A stretch of DNA of 64,000 bases from Hydrangea macrophylla (GCA_033977485.1 CM066989.1:31535095-31599094); one strand, 5' to 3'; shown: positions 24,029-35,283, counted from the first letter of the stretch. Numbers and translations are program-made. The notes: generated from the sequence alone by a model not told the origin.

Positions 24029-25010
24029 TCATTGCCTAATCCAGGCAGAACTACAAGAACACTCCTCTTCAGCGGAACACTCTTTGATCACTTGTGGCTC
24101 GTATTCAACCTCACCATCGACAACATCAATCACCCAACATTGTTGTCGATTTAGACCGTCTCTGCAACCGAAAAAAACTCTACCTTCTTCCGAAGGTTGA
24201 TCGGCTAAGAAGCAACGGCCTGAGCCATTCGCAGTAGCGTAATGCATTTGCCTCCAAAACCAGACACTGCGGTAAAGTTATACGTATGGTTTACAATCTG
24301 CTGCACTTGGTGGAACATGATATTGTCCCAACCAACACAAATCAGGTACATACTTTCTCCACCAGTAATAATAGACGCACTGTATAAGCCAAAACCTACA
24401 TCATTGATGAGGAAGGGAAGCTGCTCTGAAAAGTGCTCACCAGATGGTGTGAGCACATGCAAATTTGTGTCCGAAGTGAACCATATCAGGTTACCTTCGT
24501 GCAACACTAGGCCTCAAATGTTCTCGTTGCCTGCAAGTATGTAAGTCTTTGAATCCCACACACCTTCGGAATGCGTAAGGACCTCAAACTTCACGTAAAG
24601 ACCATCACGATCAACTCTAACGATCTTGGTGTTGTTATCTTCCAATGGTGGGCCCTCAAAACTACAATGAGCTCATCAAAAGTAAACGGTGCTCAAAAGC
24701 TCCCCAGTCACGAGGTTGTGGTAAAAAATTGCACGCTTGCGGGAACATAATAACCATCCCTCAAATGAATATCCTCTAATTATTACACCTCGTAACCGCG
24801 GCCAATTTTGGAAAGTAAACTCACCCGACTGGGGGTGGAAGATTTCAAAGTACAAGGAATTTTTATGCTTCAATACAAGAAGCCGAGATGGATTGTGGAG
24901 TGAGATGGGCAACGAAGCTTCCTCCAGAAAATAAGTACGATTTGGGTCCTCAAGGCATTCCCGTACCCTCGTGTGTGGAAAGGGAATTGACCAAAGAGTC
25001 TGGAGATGAT
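24029..25010 (-). pseudogene. Broken F-box-associated (DUF295-like) gene fragment
   Basis: Read on the minus strand from about 25005, a continuous protein-like sequence appears in three segments. First comes LWSIPFPHTRVRECLEDPNR...FHPQSGEFTFQNWPRLRG to a stop near 24676. A frame change leads to VKFEVLTHSEGVWDSKTYIL, an in-frame TGA (24515-24517) and GLVLHEGNLIWF. Another frame change near 24240 leads to RCFLADQPSEEGRVFFGCRD and an end SCSSAWIRQ at 24029. The order of short beta-strand-like repeats and an acidic tail resembles the C-terminal domain of plant F-box/DUF295 or F-box-associated proteins, possible substrate adaptors of SCF ubiquitin ligases. The F-box itself is absent. The coding character is fairly clear; the family name is tentative. 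Confidence 0.45.
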
Positions 25011-26242
25011 TAATTAAGAAGGGTAACCCGATCAGATAAGTTTAAAACAAAACAGAAAACAGCAACAAGAAATGCATAGTTTCAAGAGATTACCATTAGT
25101 ATAGCAGCTATATTAAAAGGGATGGGCGTCGCTTCTTCCCTTGAAGACCCTGATTTTGACTTATATATGCCATATTCATAAGCCGCAAGAACCCTATTAC
25201 ACACGTACATCACATGTGTGTGTGAGCACGCACACACTTCCTCATGCTTCTTCTTGCGTAGCTCTATGAGGCCCAAGAGAGAGAGGGAAAGATCTCCTAC
25301 ATAAGATCCATGAAAGATCACAATAAAGTCCTAACTTCAACCTTACAAGTTATGACCAAGTCAATTGTTAAGATATGCACGAGTAATAAGATGCCTAGAC
25401 CACCACTTCAACCCATTCAAAATCACCAAAATACCATTCACTCCTAACATTTAAGCAACTATATTTAAGCAAACAACAATTTATTCAAATAAAAAAATTC
25501 AAAACAGAAAATGGCAAATTAAACTGACCTTGCTCCAGATTTCAAAAAACATACAATCTTCCCCTAGTGTTCGAGAAACGATAGTGGAAACTTTTTAATG
25601 CAGTTCCTAATACCTAATGGCCCCTTCCCCCATCATCCTTGCTTGCAATGACAGATTTTGCTAATGTATCTTAAAAGTCTAACTAAATAGACTATTTCTC
25701 CTTGGTCCAGGTTAAGCAAAGGCCCAAAATGTCCACTATAACCTTTCTGGGTTAAACTCAAAAGTATAATATACCTCATTGTCATCAACCTAGTCTCTAA
25801 AATTGTTATAACTCTAAAACACCATCGTTCCTCAAAACTCAATTCCATGAAGGCATTCCAATCACAATCTGTTTCAATTTTCTCACTACTACGATTTTAT
25901 TTTATTTTATTTTTCAACCAAATAGCAATTAATTCCTAAACCTCCTCTTTTATATGCACCAGAGGTTATCTCAAACCAAGCTTAGCAGTCCTTTCATTAC
26001 TTCCAACTCCACTACCTTTTCCTGTTTTTAGTTTCAAGCTACACTTGCAACCCACTAAGGCGCTAACCATTACAACCACCAACATAAAACAACCATTTTT
26101 CTCACACCAATCACATTTTACTGGTATTTGATGTCGTCATATAAGCAATCCAACAAACATTATGAACCACACAAAAGACCTACCCCTCCCCGAATGCCAT
26201 CAGGAATTGAAAACAAACTCAATTTTTTTGTAAAAATGTAAT

Positions 26243-26287
<45 letters not shown>

Positions 26288-27121
26288 ACTAAATTTCGAA
26301 TTCTTTTCAACCAATGATGGCCTCTGGATAGATCACGACAACATTTCAGTAGTATGACAGACTCCTCCTAGAATAAGCACACAACCTAATCTAAGTCATT
26401 GGATATTCTAACATATAAATTGGACTGTCTTAAAGGGCACATTGTTGGCAAGCTGTCGTACTGTTGTTGATGTCAAAATCTAGAAAAAAAAAAACTATTG
26501 AGAAAGTTCACTAACTGTTTTTTTGATAAATTTCACAAAAACATGTGTTTAACAAAACAAAAAAAAAAAAACGCCACACCATTCCGGCGAAGCAGATGGT
26601 GGCGGCGGACTTCAAGGTGTGTTCTCACACTTCCACTACTTTCCGGCAGGTATGGCAGTGGTGTCGAAGAATCTATGGTGGATCGGTGCGCTAGTGGCCA
26701 GATCTAGCCAAATCTGCGCGCCGGTGACTGGATCTAGCCAGATCTAGCTTTGGTACCCCCCAGCTCCATGGAAATAACACTGAAAAACACATGGAGTTCA
26801 ACCCCCACCTACGTAAACACCACCACATAAACTGATATAAATCTCATCAGTAATAGAAACATGCATTAAGACCAAAGATAGTAATTTAGGAAGTCAAACT
26901 TACTAAGAGTCAGTACCAGTAACAAGCTAAATGAAAGAACAGACTGATAACTGCTGGAAAATATTTGCAAACTGGCCACAAATTTTTTTTCTTCGGTAAA
27001 AGGTAAATAAATTCCAAAAAAGGATGTACAAAATGGCCACAATTTGATGATTGTATAGCGTGAGTATCATCATGAGTGAATTACTTCCAACCACTACATT
27101 TGATTCACCATGCATTAAAAT
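25011..27121. other. Intergenic sequence with (GA)n and a GC-rich patch
   Basis: A (GA)n microsatellite is at about 26244-26286. A GC-rich patch at about 26575-26760 (CGGCGAAGCAGATGGTGGCG, repeated CCAGATCTAGCC) stands out from its AT-rich surroundings and may be the remnant of a repeat or gene end. No ORF here has a recognisable domain. Confidence 0.45.
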
Positions 27122-27558
27122 AATACTGATGGAAAACAAGGAAAAATAATGTTCAACAATAAAAATCAAGAGAAATTGTGCTCTTGATGTAGGCTGAAAT
27201 GTATATCAACCACACACCTCTTTCATTCCATAGATAGTAAACTTTATATAGCCTTTTGAAGACCAAACATTTCAGCAACACTAATTACATAGTTTTATTT
27301 TCCAACCATCACACAACAACCTAAGAAAACAATTAACTAGGAAAATAAATGCTTGACTGTCCAACTCTTTACTAACTGTCCAACTTCAACTTAGGATAAT
27401 TCTTGACTGTCCAACTTCAGCTCATGATAATGAATAGCTTAGAATTCCAACATCCTCCCTTAAGCTAGACATCAATCATGCCAAGCTTCTTTTTCATTTT
27501 CTTGAAAGTATCAATCTTCAAAGCCTTGGTAAAAATATCTGCAAGCTGATCTTGAGTC

Positions 27559-28557
27559 TTACAAAATTTCACAACAATATCCATCATTTTGTTGTTTAAC
27601 CTCAATGCCAAGAAAAAAATGGAGTAGTCCCATGTCAGTCATTTCAAATTCTTGCATCATAGCTCTCTTGAAATCTTCACACATACTTGAACAAGTTCCG
27701 GTAAAAATTAAATCGTCAACATATAAACAAACAATCAAGTTTTCACCATGCTTACCTTCTTTGATGTAGAGCGTATGTTCAAATGGACACCTTTTGAAAT
27801 TGTTTTCCAAAAAATAACCATCAATACGACTATACCATGCTCTCGGTGCTTGCTTGAGCCCATAAAGTGCCTTTTTCAAACGACAAACTTTTTCTTCTTC
27901 ACCAATCTTTGCATAACCTTGTGGTTGATTGATAAATACCTCCTCTTGCAAAAAACCATTTAAGAAAGCTGATTTAACATCCATTTGATACACTTTCCAA
28001 CTATTTTGAGCAGCCAAAGCTAGTACAGTTCGAATTGTCTCAAGACGAGCAACTGGTGCAAACACCTCTTGAAAATCAACACCATATTTTTGTTTGTAGC
28101 CTTTCACAACAAGCCGAGCTTTAACTTTATCAATCTCTCCATTTGCATTCAATTTTGTCTTGTATATCCACTTCACATCAATTGGCTTTTTCTCACTTGG
28201 AAGTTCCACAAGCTCCCAAGTATGATTTTTATGTATTGACTCCATTTCTTGATCCATAGCAAGCCTCCACTTCTCTTCTTTAGAAGCTTCTTCAAAACTG
28301 ATTGGGTCTGCATCGGCAAACAAAGCAAAATTAGCCAAGTCTTCTTCTAAGACATTTCTGGTTGATTCATATAGCTCTCTTATGCTTTTTGTCTTCCTAA
28401 GGATTGCATTTGAACTTGAACTTGACGACGACGGAGAAGAAACCCGAGGAGTAGGAAGTGGAGAAGTTGGAGGAGTGACAACCTCTTCATTTCTTTCCGC
28501 AACCAAAGTTCTTCTGTTTATCATCTTCATCCCAATTCCAAGATTCTTCTTCATCAA
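27559..28557 (-). pseudogene. Reverse transcriptase of the Tnt1-like element, 3' truncated
   Basis: After a Ser/Pro linker comes the copia RT: WELVELPSEKKPIDVKWIYK, GVDFQEVFAPVARLETIR, YQMDVKSAFLNG, LYGLKQAPRAWY and the active-site YVDDLIF. It breaks off after HFFLGIEVKQQNDG. The following sequence jumps directly to the very end of RNase H (VKFCKTQDQLADIFTKAL ... LGMIDV, stop at 27465-27467). The rest of RT and nearly all of RNase H are therefore deleted, with the short repeat ATGATGG/GATGGATAT at the junction. Confidence 0.93.
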
Positions 28558-28599
28558 ACTTTACATCCCTACTGACAATTAGCTTCTTGGTAATGGGAT

Positions 28600-29038
28600 T
28601 ATGCCTTTGAATTCTCACTATACCCTATAAAAATGCATTTTTCAGATTTGTCATCCAACTTCTTCCTTTTTTCAAAGCTACACTTCCAAAAATTCTTAGA
28701 TGTCCAACACTTGGTTTGTGCCCACTCCATGCTTCTACAGGAGTCAAATTTTCCATACTTTTGGATGTTACTCGATTCAAAAGATAGACAGCACATGCCA
28801 CTGCTTCAGCCCAGAACAGAGTAGGAACTTTCTTGGCTTTCAACATACTCCTTGCCAACTCTACAATTGTTCGATTTTTCCTTTGGGAAACCCCATTTTG
28901 TTGAGGAGTATACCGAACAGTAAACTGATGTTGGATGCCATTTTCTTTGAGAAAAGCTTCAAATTCACCATCTATATATTCACCACCCCGATCGGTACGT
29001 AAAGTTTTAACTACAGCACCACTTTGCTTTTCAACCAA
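28600..29038 (-). pseudogene. Integrase core and C-terminal part of the Tnt1-like element
   Basis: It continues the integrase in a new frame: TLRTDRGGEYIDGEF (second catalytic Asp), TPQQNGVSQRKNRT, and AEAVACAVYLLNR. The third catalytic residue, Glu in the usual PQQNGVAERKNRT motif, is Gln here (CAA at about 28882), which should abolish catalysis. A further frameshift near 28675 separates LRIFGSVA from SEKCIFIGYSENSKA, and another near 28595 leads into the linker before RT. Confidence 0.9.
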
Positions 29039-30818
29039 AGCTTAATTTAAAGCTTTTGAAATACCCGAACACTTCAGATTTTTGTTTAAGAAAATACACC
29101 CAAGTTTTCCTACTATAATCGTCAATAAAGGTGAGAAAATAACGATTACCTCCAACTGAAGTGACGTTCATTGGCCCGCAAAGATCTGAATGTATTAACT
29201 CGAGTGGTTTGGTTGCTCTCCTTGCTTTCCCAATGGGAAAAGAATTTCTGTGATGCTTTCCAAGAATACACCCTTCACAAACTTTCTCTTGTAGATCAAC
29301 ACTAGGCATGCCATTTACCACATTCTTCTTGCTCATGGAAGAGAGAGTTTTGAAACTCAAGTGCCCAAAACGAAAATGCCATAACCAAGATTTATCCTTG
29401 ATAAAGCTATTAAAACAAGAACCAATCTGATTTTGAAAATTCAAAGGAAACATCTTGCTTTGAGTCATGCTTACTGTGCTAATAAGAGCACCATTCTTGT
29501 CTTTGATTTCACACAAGTCCTCCCTGAAATTAACTTCATAACCCTTCAATAAAAGTTGTCCAACACTCAATAAATTATGCTTGAGGCCCGGAACATAAAG
29601 AACATTAGAAATCCGCTTCACTCCTTTCTTTGTGTGAACAAGAACAGTACCACTGCCCTTTGCTGAAAGCCTCTTATCATCACCTGTTCGAACTTCACTT
29701 TGAGTAGATTGATCTAGCTCCACAAATGCCTTCTTATTTCCAGACATGTGATTACTACAACCACTATCAACATACCAAACCTCATCAAGAAGAGCCTCTT
29801 GTTCAGCATATGTGAGAAACAGAGAATCAGCTTCTTTGTTTTGCTCTTTTTCATGCATAAAGCTAGAATTATTTTTCTCTTCATCTGCAATTCTCTTCCT
29901 ACAATACTTCTTGATATGCCCAAACTTTTGACAATAATGGCATTGAGTGTTTTTCAAAGAAGACCATCCTTTCCCTCTTCCTCTGTGTGACGAGAAAGTC
30001 TCACTATCTTGCTGTCCTCCATGACCTCTTCCACTGTTTGACGAAATTATTTCACTCTCTTGTTGTCCTCCACCATGACCTCTTCCACCAACATTCCTTC
30101 CTCTCCCTCGAGAAGTGCCTCTTCCTCTTCTACCTCCAAACCCTCCCCTTAGAGAGACTTGAGTTTGGAAAGCCTGCTCAACGGAAGGAGAATCATATTG
30201 CTTCATACGAAGTTCATGGGATTGCAGAGATCCCAATAAACTCTCCAGCGACAAGGCAGATAGGTCTTTTGATTCTTCAATAGTAGCAATTACTTCAAAT
30301 TTTCGGGTTAAGCTTCGTAGAATCTTCTCAACTACTCTTTGATCTTCTAACGTTTCTCCATTGATTCTTAATTGGTTGGCCACAGCAATTACCCGATTAA
30401 AATAATCTTCAATGCTTTCAGAATCTTTCATCTTCAGCGAATCAAACTCAAATCTTAGAGATTGCAGCCTTATTTTTTTCACTTTGTCATCACCCTTATA
30501 TGAAGTGAAAAGTATGTCCCATGCTTGCTTAGATGAACTTGCTGCTGAAATTCTTTCAAAAACAGCCTCATCCACTATTTGATAAATAAGAAGCAAAGCC
30601 TTCTTGTCCTTCTTGCGATTTGAGTTTAACTCCGTAAGCTGTGGTTGCATAAGAGTTGCTCCGGAAGCTGGTTCTTCATATCCAGTCTCCACAATATCCC
30701 ATAAGTCTTGAGATCCAAATAATACTTTCATTTGGATGCTCCAATTATTGTAATTCTTTCCATTTAGGCGAGGCAGTTGGGGCAATTGAGACATCACAGT
30801 GGTGTTGTTGGCAGCCAT
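29031..30818 (-). pseudogene. gag-protease-integrase (N-terminal part) of the Tnt1-like element
   Basis: This 595-codon frame starts with MAANNTTVMSQLPQLPRLNG. In order it holds a UBN2-type Gag capsid region (NYNNWSIQMKVLF), a Gly/Arg-rich stretch, a CCHC knuckle (CHYCQKFGHIKKYC), an aspartic protease site (YVDSGCSNHMSG), the pre-integrase zinc region (LWHFRFGHLS...CEGCILGKHH), and the start of the integrase core with HSDLCGPM and TFIDDYSRKTW. It ends in a shifted frame (FKLSFG) because of an apparent 4-bp TTAA insertion near 29041; the next frame continues with the integrase. It is placed directly after the PBS, as expected for a single copia polyprotein. Confidence 0.92.
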
Positions 30819-31194
30819 AGTGCTCTTTCAATCTGGCTCTGTTACCAATTTGATGGAAAACAAGGAAAAATAATGTTCAACAATAAAAATCAAGAGAAAT
30901 TGTGCTCTTGATGTAGGCTGAAATGTATATCAACCACACACCTCTTCCATTCCATAGATAGTAAACTTTATATAGCCTTTTGAAGACCAAACATTTCAGC
31001 AACACTAATTACATAGTTTTATTTTCCAACCATCACACAACAACCTAAGAAAACAATTAACTAGGAAAATAAATGCTTGACTGTCCAACTCTTTACTAAT
31101 TGTCCAACTTCAACTTAGGATAATTCTTGACTGTCCAACTTCAGCTCATGATAATGAATAGCTTAGAATTCCAACAAATACCACAGAATAAAGA

Positions 31195-31365
31195 TTCCAT
31201 CATCTTGTTTTTAACACCTATGAAGCACGGACACAGACACACCGACACGGATACGGACACACCGACACGGATACGGCACAACACGGACACACCGACATGA
31301 TAAGTGTCCGTGAAGTGTCGTGTTCGTATGTCGGACACGATACGACATGCGACACGTGACCTTTC
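31195..31365. repeat. GC-rich degenerate repeat (CGGACACACCGACACGGATA)
   Basis: Two to three copies of CGGACACACCGACACGGATA are followed by inverted versions (GTGTCCGTGAAGTGTCGTGT). Similar CACGGG/CGTGTCC tracts are common in plant intergenic DNA and introns. I cannot assign it to an element. A related patch lies at 60945-60990. Confidence 0.5.
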
Positions 31366-31545
31366 TTAGAAGTGTTAGTGCTTCCTAGTTTAACACATCA
31401 ATGGCATTACGGACCTTACTTTCTAAGTCTTCGAACCTGTTGAAGAGTGATTAGAAACAAATTGTGCATAGTCAATGGAAAATGCTGTGAAGTATAAGCA
31501 GTTAGTTCACTAATGAACAACAGTATATCGTGTCTGCATGTATGC

Positions 31546-31550
<5 letters not shown>

Positions 31551-31590
<40 letters not shown>
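31551..31590. repeat. (GA)n microsatellite
   Basis: About twenty AG dinucleotides abut the splice donor of the last recognisable ABCG exon, so they occupy the first bases of that former intron. Confidence 0.9.
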
Positions 31591-31592
<2 letters not shown>

Positions 31593-31596
<4 letters not shown>

Positions 31597-32474
31597 AGTA
31601 ACTCTCTTTCTTTATCCACCTGAAACACCCCTGAGCATATCATTACCAACAAGTGTCTCTGAATATACATCGAGACCAAGCACTTTCAATATGTAATCTG
31701 TCACAACAATGTGTGTTCTACCACCAACAGATGATGCCTAAGCAATTCAACAATAGAAAAAAATTCAAATAATAACAGCCTGATGAGTCCAGTGAATAGA
31801 TGTAATTATCGAAGATGAGCAAGCTAGAAAAGTTTAGTAGCACCTTCATAAAAGCATCTATTTCAGGGCTGGGACGAATATATTCCTTTCCTTCTCCAAG
31901 TGAGTAAGATCCTCCATATATCCTGTAAAACAGACAAAAAAAAAAAAAGACATTAAATTATGAGACTTACACCATTACTACTAATAAGGGGGAGGAGAAT
32001 CTATGATAAAAGGCTAATTGAGTGGCAAAAAAACTACAACACAGATAAACAAAATAGAAATTGAAGAAGAGGTGGACCAAATTCAAAGATAAATAAATTT
32101 TATTTGTTAAGGAATTAAAGAAAACAAACCTGCAAAGCTGTCGCTTGCACCTTGACATCTAGCAGCAAAATCTAGAGTTTCTCGTACAGTTAGATCTGCA
32201 ATATGGTTGTCTGTTTGACTTATGTAAGCAGACGTCCTTTGAACGCAGAATTCCTCTAGCTTAAGGCCATTGTATGTTACATTCCCACTTTTCTGAAACC
32301 AGATTATTATTCCATCATTATAAGAACATGTTTTTGCATTTCTTGAAAATAACTGAAACTTCTACTTTCCAAACACAGGATAAGCTCAAGGAAGAACTGT
32401 ACCAAGTAGTTACCTTTAGGCCAGTGTCAAGCTTCCCAGCGAGAGCCAAAAGCAATGTGGATTTTCCAGAAGAG
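31593..32474 (-). pseudogene. ABCG (PDR-type) transporter pseudogene, four exons of the first nucleotide-binding domain
   Basis: On the minus strand, spliceable exons encode the first ATP-binding domain of a full-size plant ABCG/PDR exporter, closest by eye to ABCG31. Exon 32414-~32472: SGKSTLLLALAGKLD, the second half of Walker A. Exon 32130-32292: [45 protein letters not shown]. Exon 31844-31922: YMEDLTHLEKE then RPSPEIDAFMK. Exon 31593-31737: [30 protein letters not shown] acceptors and GT donors are intact. Three lesions make it non-functional: an extra AT in the third exon shifts the frame; the Gln of the VSGGQ signature is a TAA stop (31608-31610 region); and the gene ends within Walker A beside a MITE. 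Walker B, the transmembrane domains and the second half are not found nearby. Confidence 0.9.
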
Positions 32475-32482
32475 TAATATTT

Positions 32483-32639
32483 GGGGTACTAACAAGTTCC
32501 ACTAACACTTACTAACACACTCTATCTCTCTCCTAGTGGTACTGTGGGGCCCACTGTGGGGCCCGCAGTGGGCCCCACAGTACCACTAGGAGAGAGATAG
32601 AATGTGTTAATAAGTGTTAATGAATGTTGTTAGTGCCCC
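32483..32639. mobile_element. Palindromic MITE, 157 bp (copy 1)
   Basis: Terminal inverted repeats GGGGTACTAACAA / TTGTTAGTGCCCC enclose a perfect inner inverted repeat with 35-bp arms (CTATCTCTCTCCTAGTGGTA...), so the whole unit can fold into one hairpin. A second copy is at 60112-60273. The target duplication is unclear (possibly a 3-bp TWA), so superfamily is open (PIF/Harbinger-like is one option). It sits at the point where the ABCG exon loses its Walker A start. Confidence 0.75.
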
Positions 32640-33569
32640 TAGCATTGCCTGACCCTTGTGTTGCTTCCAATACTATACACATTCAGTGGAAGTAAAATGA
32701 AAGTGAATAGCAGAAGGTGCCATCTAGGCAGCTAATGATGACATTAGGTCAGTCAACCACCGTCTTGTAGTGCAACCATTGGATCAAATCACTTCTTCTT
32801 TTTCTTGTTTTGTATCCGATCTTTAGCACCCTCATGACCTTACACCGTTCGCTGCCAGCCGCCTAGGCTCCCCAAAATGGACATTTTTTTTTAAACTTTA
32901 AGAAGAGTCGGGAAAAATATTGAGTTGGGCACAAAATAAAAGTATTTTATGTAATATGTCGGTTCAATTGCACTCAAGCATGCCCAAATTTTGGGAAAAA
33001 CAAATCTATGTAATGTATTGGCTCATTGTAATCGAGTATACCTTAGGTATTTGCCCCAACCCTTTTCTTCTCACTTCCCAATTTAGCCTAGCCCAATTAT
33101 TTAACATCAATCCAATAATTAAAATTATAACCAGCAATCAGCCTTTATTATCGAGGAAAAAAAAGTGATGCCATGAATGCAGGCAAAATTACAAAGGGGC
33201 TAGGGGAGAAATAGATCAAAGTTCATTATAGACAGTAAGGATTACAAGAACTAAACGTCCAACTCTCAAATGGCCATAAAAAAATAAAAAAAAAAAACTC
33301 ATAGAGCAAAGCTTCAATCTTCCTGACACAGAAAATCCTACCCACAAATATGTATAAATAGATCTAAAATTTTCAGCTTAGGAGCGCTGCTCCCGAATCC
33401 CCATGCCAACTTTGTTCAAGAGCGCCCCATCTTTAAATGTTTTGCCTAGGTTCCCACAATTCTCGGGCACATCCCTGAGTTGAATTTATGATAAACAGAA
33501 GCCAAGAAAAAATACTCTCCAAAATCTAAGGGGAGAATGGAGCCTATATGCACGTAAGTGGAGTTAGTG
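32640..33569. other. Intergenic sequence between MITE and Tat-like element
   Basis: Nothing recognisable; low-complexity A-tracts at about 32887, 33157 and 33280. It must contain the broken left end of the Tat-like element, whose 3' LTR is absent. Confidence 0.4.
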
Positions 33570-33790
33570 CCTCGGTTGTGATTCTGAGGTCTTTTTGATG
33601 CCTCAAGCATGATCTCGAGGTTTTTGGTGCCTCGGGTATGAACCTGAGGCCTTTTGTTGCGCCTCGGGTGTGATCCCGAGGTCTTTTGTTGTGCCTCGAG
33701 TGTGATCTCAAGGTGTTTTGTTGTGCCGCGGGTGTGATCTCAAGGTCTTTTGTTGTGCCTCGGGTGTGATCTCGAGGTCTTTTGTTGTTA
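33570..33790 (-). repeat. 33-bp tandem array in the 3' region of the Tat-like element
   Basis: About seven units of ~33 bp (GCCTCGGGTGTGATCTCGAG + GTCTTTTGTTGT) with graded divergence. It lies downstream of the integrase in element orientation, the same position as the arrays in element A. The 84-aa ORF here is an array artefact. Confidence 0.85.
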
Positions 33791-33879
33791 TGAAACACTA
33801 GTAAGGAACACTATTTGCAAGAAAAATTCTTTATTCAATCTGGAACTGGAAAACTACTGTGAGTGCTCGAAAAGTGCCA

Positions 33880-34868
33880 CAACTTATTTACAGAAAACAT
33901 AGAATCCCTAACCAGTACTGACTCTGATTTTATTGAAAGTACTTTCGTACACGCTCCACGTTCCATGAGTGTGATAGGTCCTGCCCTTCTAGCGTCTGTA
34001 ACCAATAAGTTCCCGATCGGTTAACCTGGGTAACCCTATATTGCCCTTCCCAATTTGGCCCCAGCTTTCCATGGCTAGGGCTCTTAGTGGACTAGTTATC
34101 TACTTTGAGGACGAGGTCTCCGAGCTGGAAACTGCAGTGCTTTACCTTTATTGTTGAAATATTGTGAGACTCTCAATTTGTAGGCTGTCATTTTGCGGTA
34201 TGTCTGGTCTCTTTTTTCTTCAACTAAGTCGAGCTCTCGTCTGCACACCCCTTCATTTTCCGAGTCATCGTAGTTTGTCACTCGGTAGGTCGCGAATTCT
34301 AGCTCGGTAGGACCACTGCCTCGTAGCCATAGGTGAGTGAAAATAGGGTTTCTCCAGTGGCCTCTCGGGGAGTAGTCCGATAAGCCTACAGAAGGCTCGG
34401 AAGCTCCTCTGCCCAGAGTACCTTTGCTGCCTCAAGTCTATTCTTAATGGATTCAAGCTGGTACAATTGGTTACCTCAGCTTATCCGTCGTCCTGGGGTG
34501 CTCAGGAGAGGAATAACAGTTGGAGATTCCATATCCGAAGCAGAATTGTTTGAAAATTGGCGTGTTGAATTGTCTGCAATTACCACTAACTAGGACTCGG
34601 GGAGCCCCAAACTTGTTAAATATGTTCCTTTCTATGAAACTTTCCTTTTTTTTTCTCAGTGATGGTGGCTAACGGCTTGGCCTTTGCCCAGTTGGGGAAG
34701 TAGTCAACTGCTATGACAGCAAACTTGACTTATCCCTTGGCCATCGGGAGTGGTCCAACCAAGTTGATACCCCATTGAGCAAACGTCCATGGACTAAGGA
34801 TCGGGGTCTGTTCTTCCGCCGAGCAATTGATTATGCTTGCATATCTCCGACATTTATCACATCGTTTC
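33880..34868 (-). pseudogene. Integrase remnant of a Tat-like gypsy element (minus strand)
   Basis: Reading from 34868 leftwards: the last part of the zinc-binding region (KRCDKCRRYA), then the core start FAQWGINLVGPLPMAKG and KFAVIAVDYFPNWAKAKPLA, with one stop in place of Gln. Next come IERNIFNKFGAPRVLVS, a degraded HPRTT...KLR, GETLFSLTYGYEAVV in shifted frames, and DLVEEKRDQTYRKMTAYKLR near 34200. The C-terminal SPSHGKLGPNWEGQY-type region is near 34060. Frameshifts and stops are numerous. The interruption at 34868 is exactly the start of the chromovirus LTR. The gag, protease and RT of the same element continue at 54531-57423. Confidence 0.8.
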
Positions 34869-35283
34869 TTTAATACCCTGTATTTTGATATATAAATAAG
34901 ACATGTTATTTGTTTCTATATACTTGTATAACCCTTACCCTTCATTTGGTAAATTTAGATTCCCAATCGATTGCCTTTGTTTCCCAATCAATTGTCATGT
35001 TTTCCAATCGATTGCTATTATGCCGACCTGAATTCTGACAATATACCAATCGATTGCTATCTATTCCAATCGATTTCCTTCAAATATCTGTAACCAATCG
35101 ATTGCCATAGGTCTCAATCCATTGCCATCTGCAGAAACAAGTTTCTTTCTTTGCCTCATGGTTTGACACTTGGCCATTTCATTTCCTATATATACCAGCC
35201 CATTTCAGGTCTTGGGTCTGTTTGGTTTGTTTTGGTTGAGAGAGAAAGATTGTTATATATATATACTCAAACATATATACATA
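34869..35283 (+). mobile_element. Chromovirus-like element: first 415 bp of the split 5' LTR
   Basis: It aligns with the start of the 3' LTR (52647-53098): TAATACCC/TAATAGCC...TATTTTGATATAT, a palindrome cluster, GTTTGACACTTGGCC, TATA box (35187-35194) and ...CAAACATATATACATA. The first dinucleotide reads TT, not TG. The LTR resumes at 44927 after a 9.6-kb Helitron insertion. Confidence 0.9.
34965..35123. promoter_or_regulatory. AATCGATT palindrome cluster, split 5' LTR, upstream of TATA
   Basis: Seven CCAATCGATTG-type units start (at the AAT) at 34965, 34986, 35006, 35048, 35068, 35096 and 35116; spacings 21, 20, 42, 20, 28, 20. TATATATA follows at 35187. The equivalent cluster of the 3' LTR (52757-52945) has eight units with 21, 24, 20, 48, 20, 28, 20. 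Confidence 0.55.

Larger units (their letters stand above)
27127..31176 (-). mobile_element. Tnt1-like Ty1/copia retrotransposon, TSD AATAC
   Basis: Two 326-bp LTRs (27127-27452 and 30851-31176) differ by two substitutions by my reading. Each has TG...CA ends (minus strand: TGTTGGAATTC...TTTTCCATCA). AATAC flanks the element at 27122-27126 and 31177-31181. The minus-strand PBS TGGTAACAGAGCC (30835-30847) resembles the initiator-Met tRNA complement with one mismatch. The PPT AAGGGAGGA is at 27453-27461. The near-identical LTRs imply recent insertion, yet the coding region has several frameshifts and an internal deletion. At 4.05 kb it is shorter than a complete copia element (~5 kb). Confidence 0.95.

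Noticed and set aside
28382..30283. Plus-strand ORFs over the copia element
   Set aside because: Antisense shadows of the polyprotein on the minus strand.
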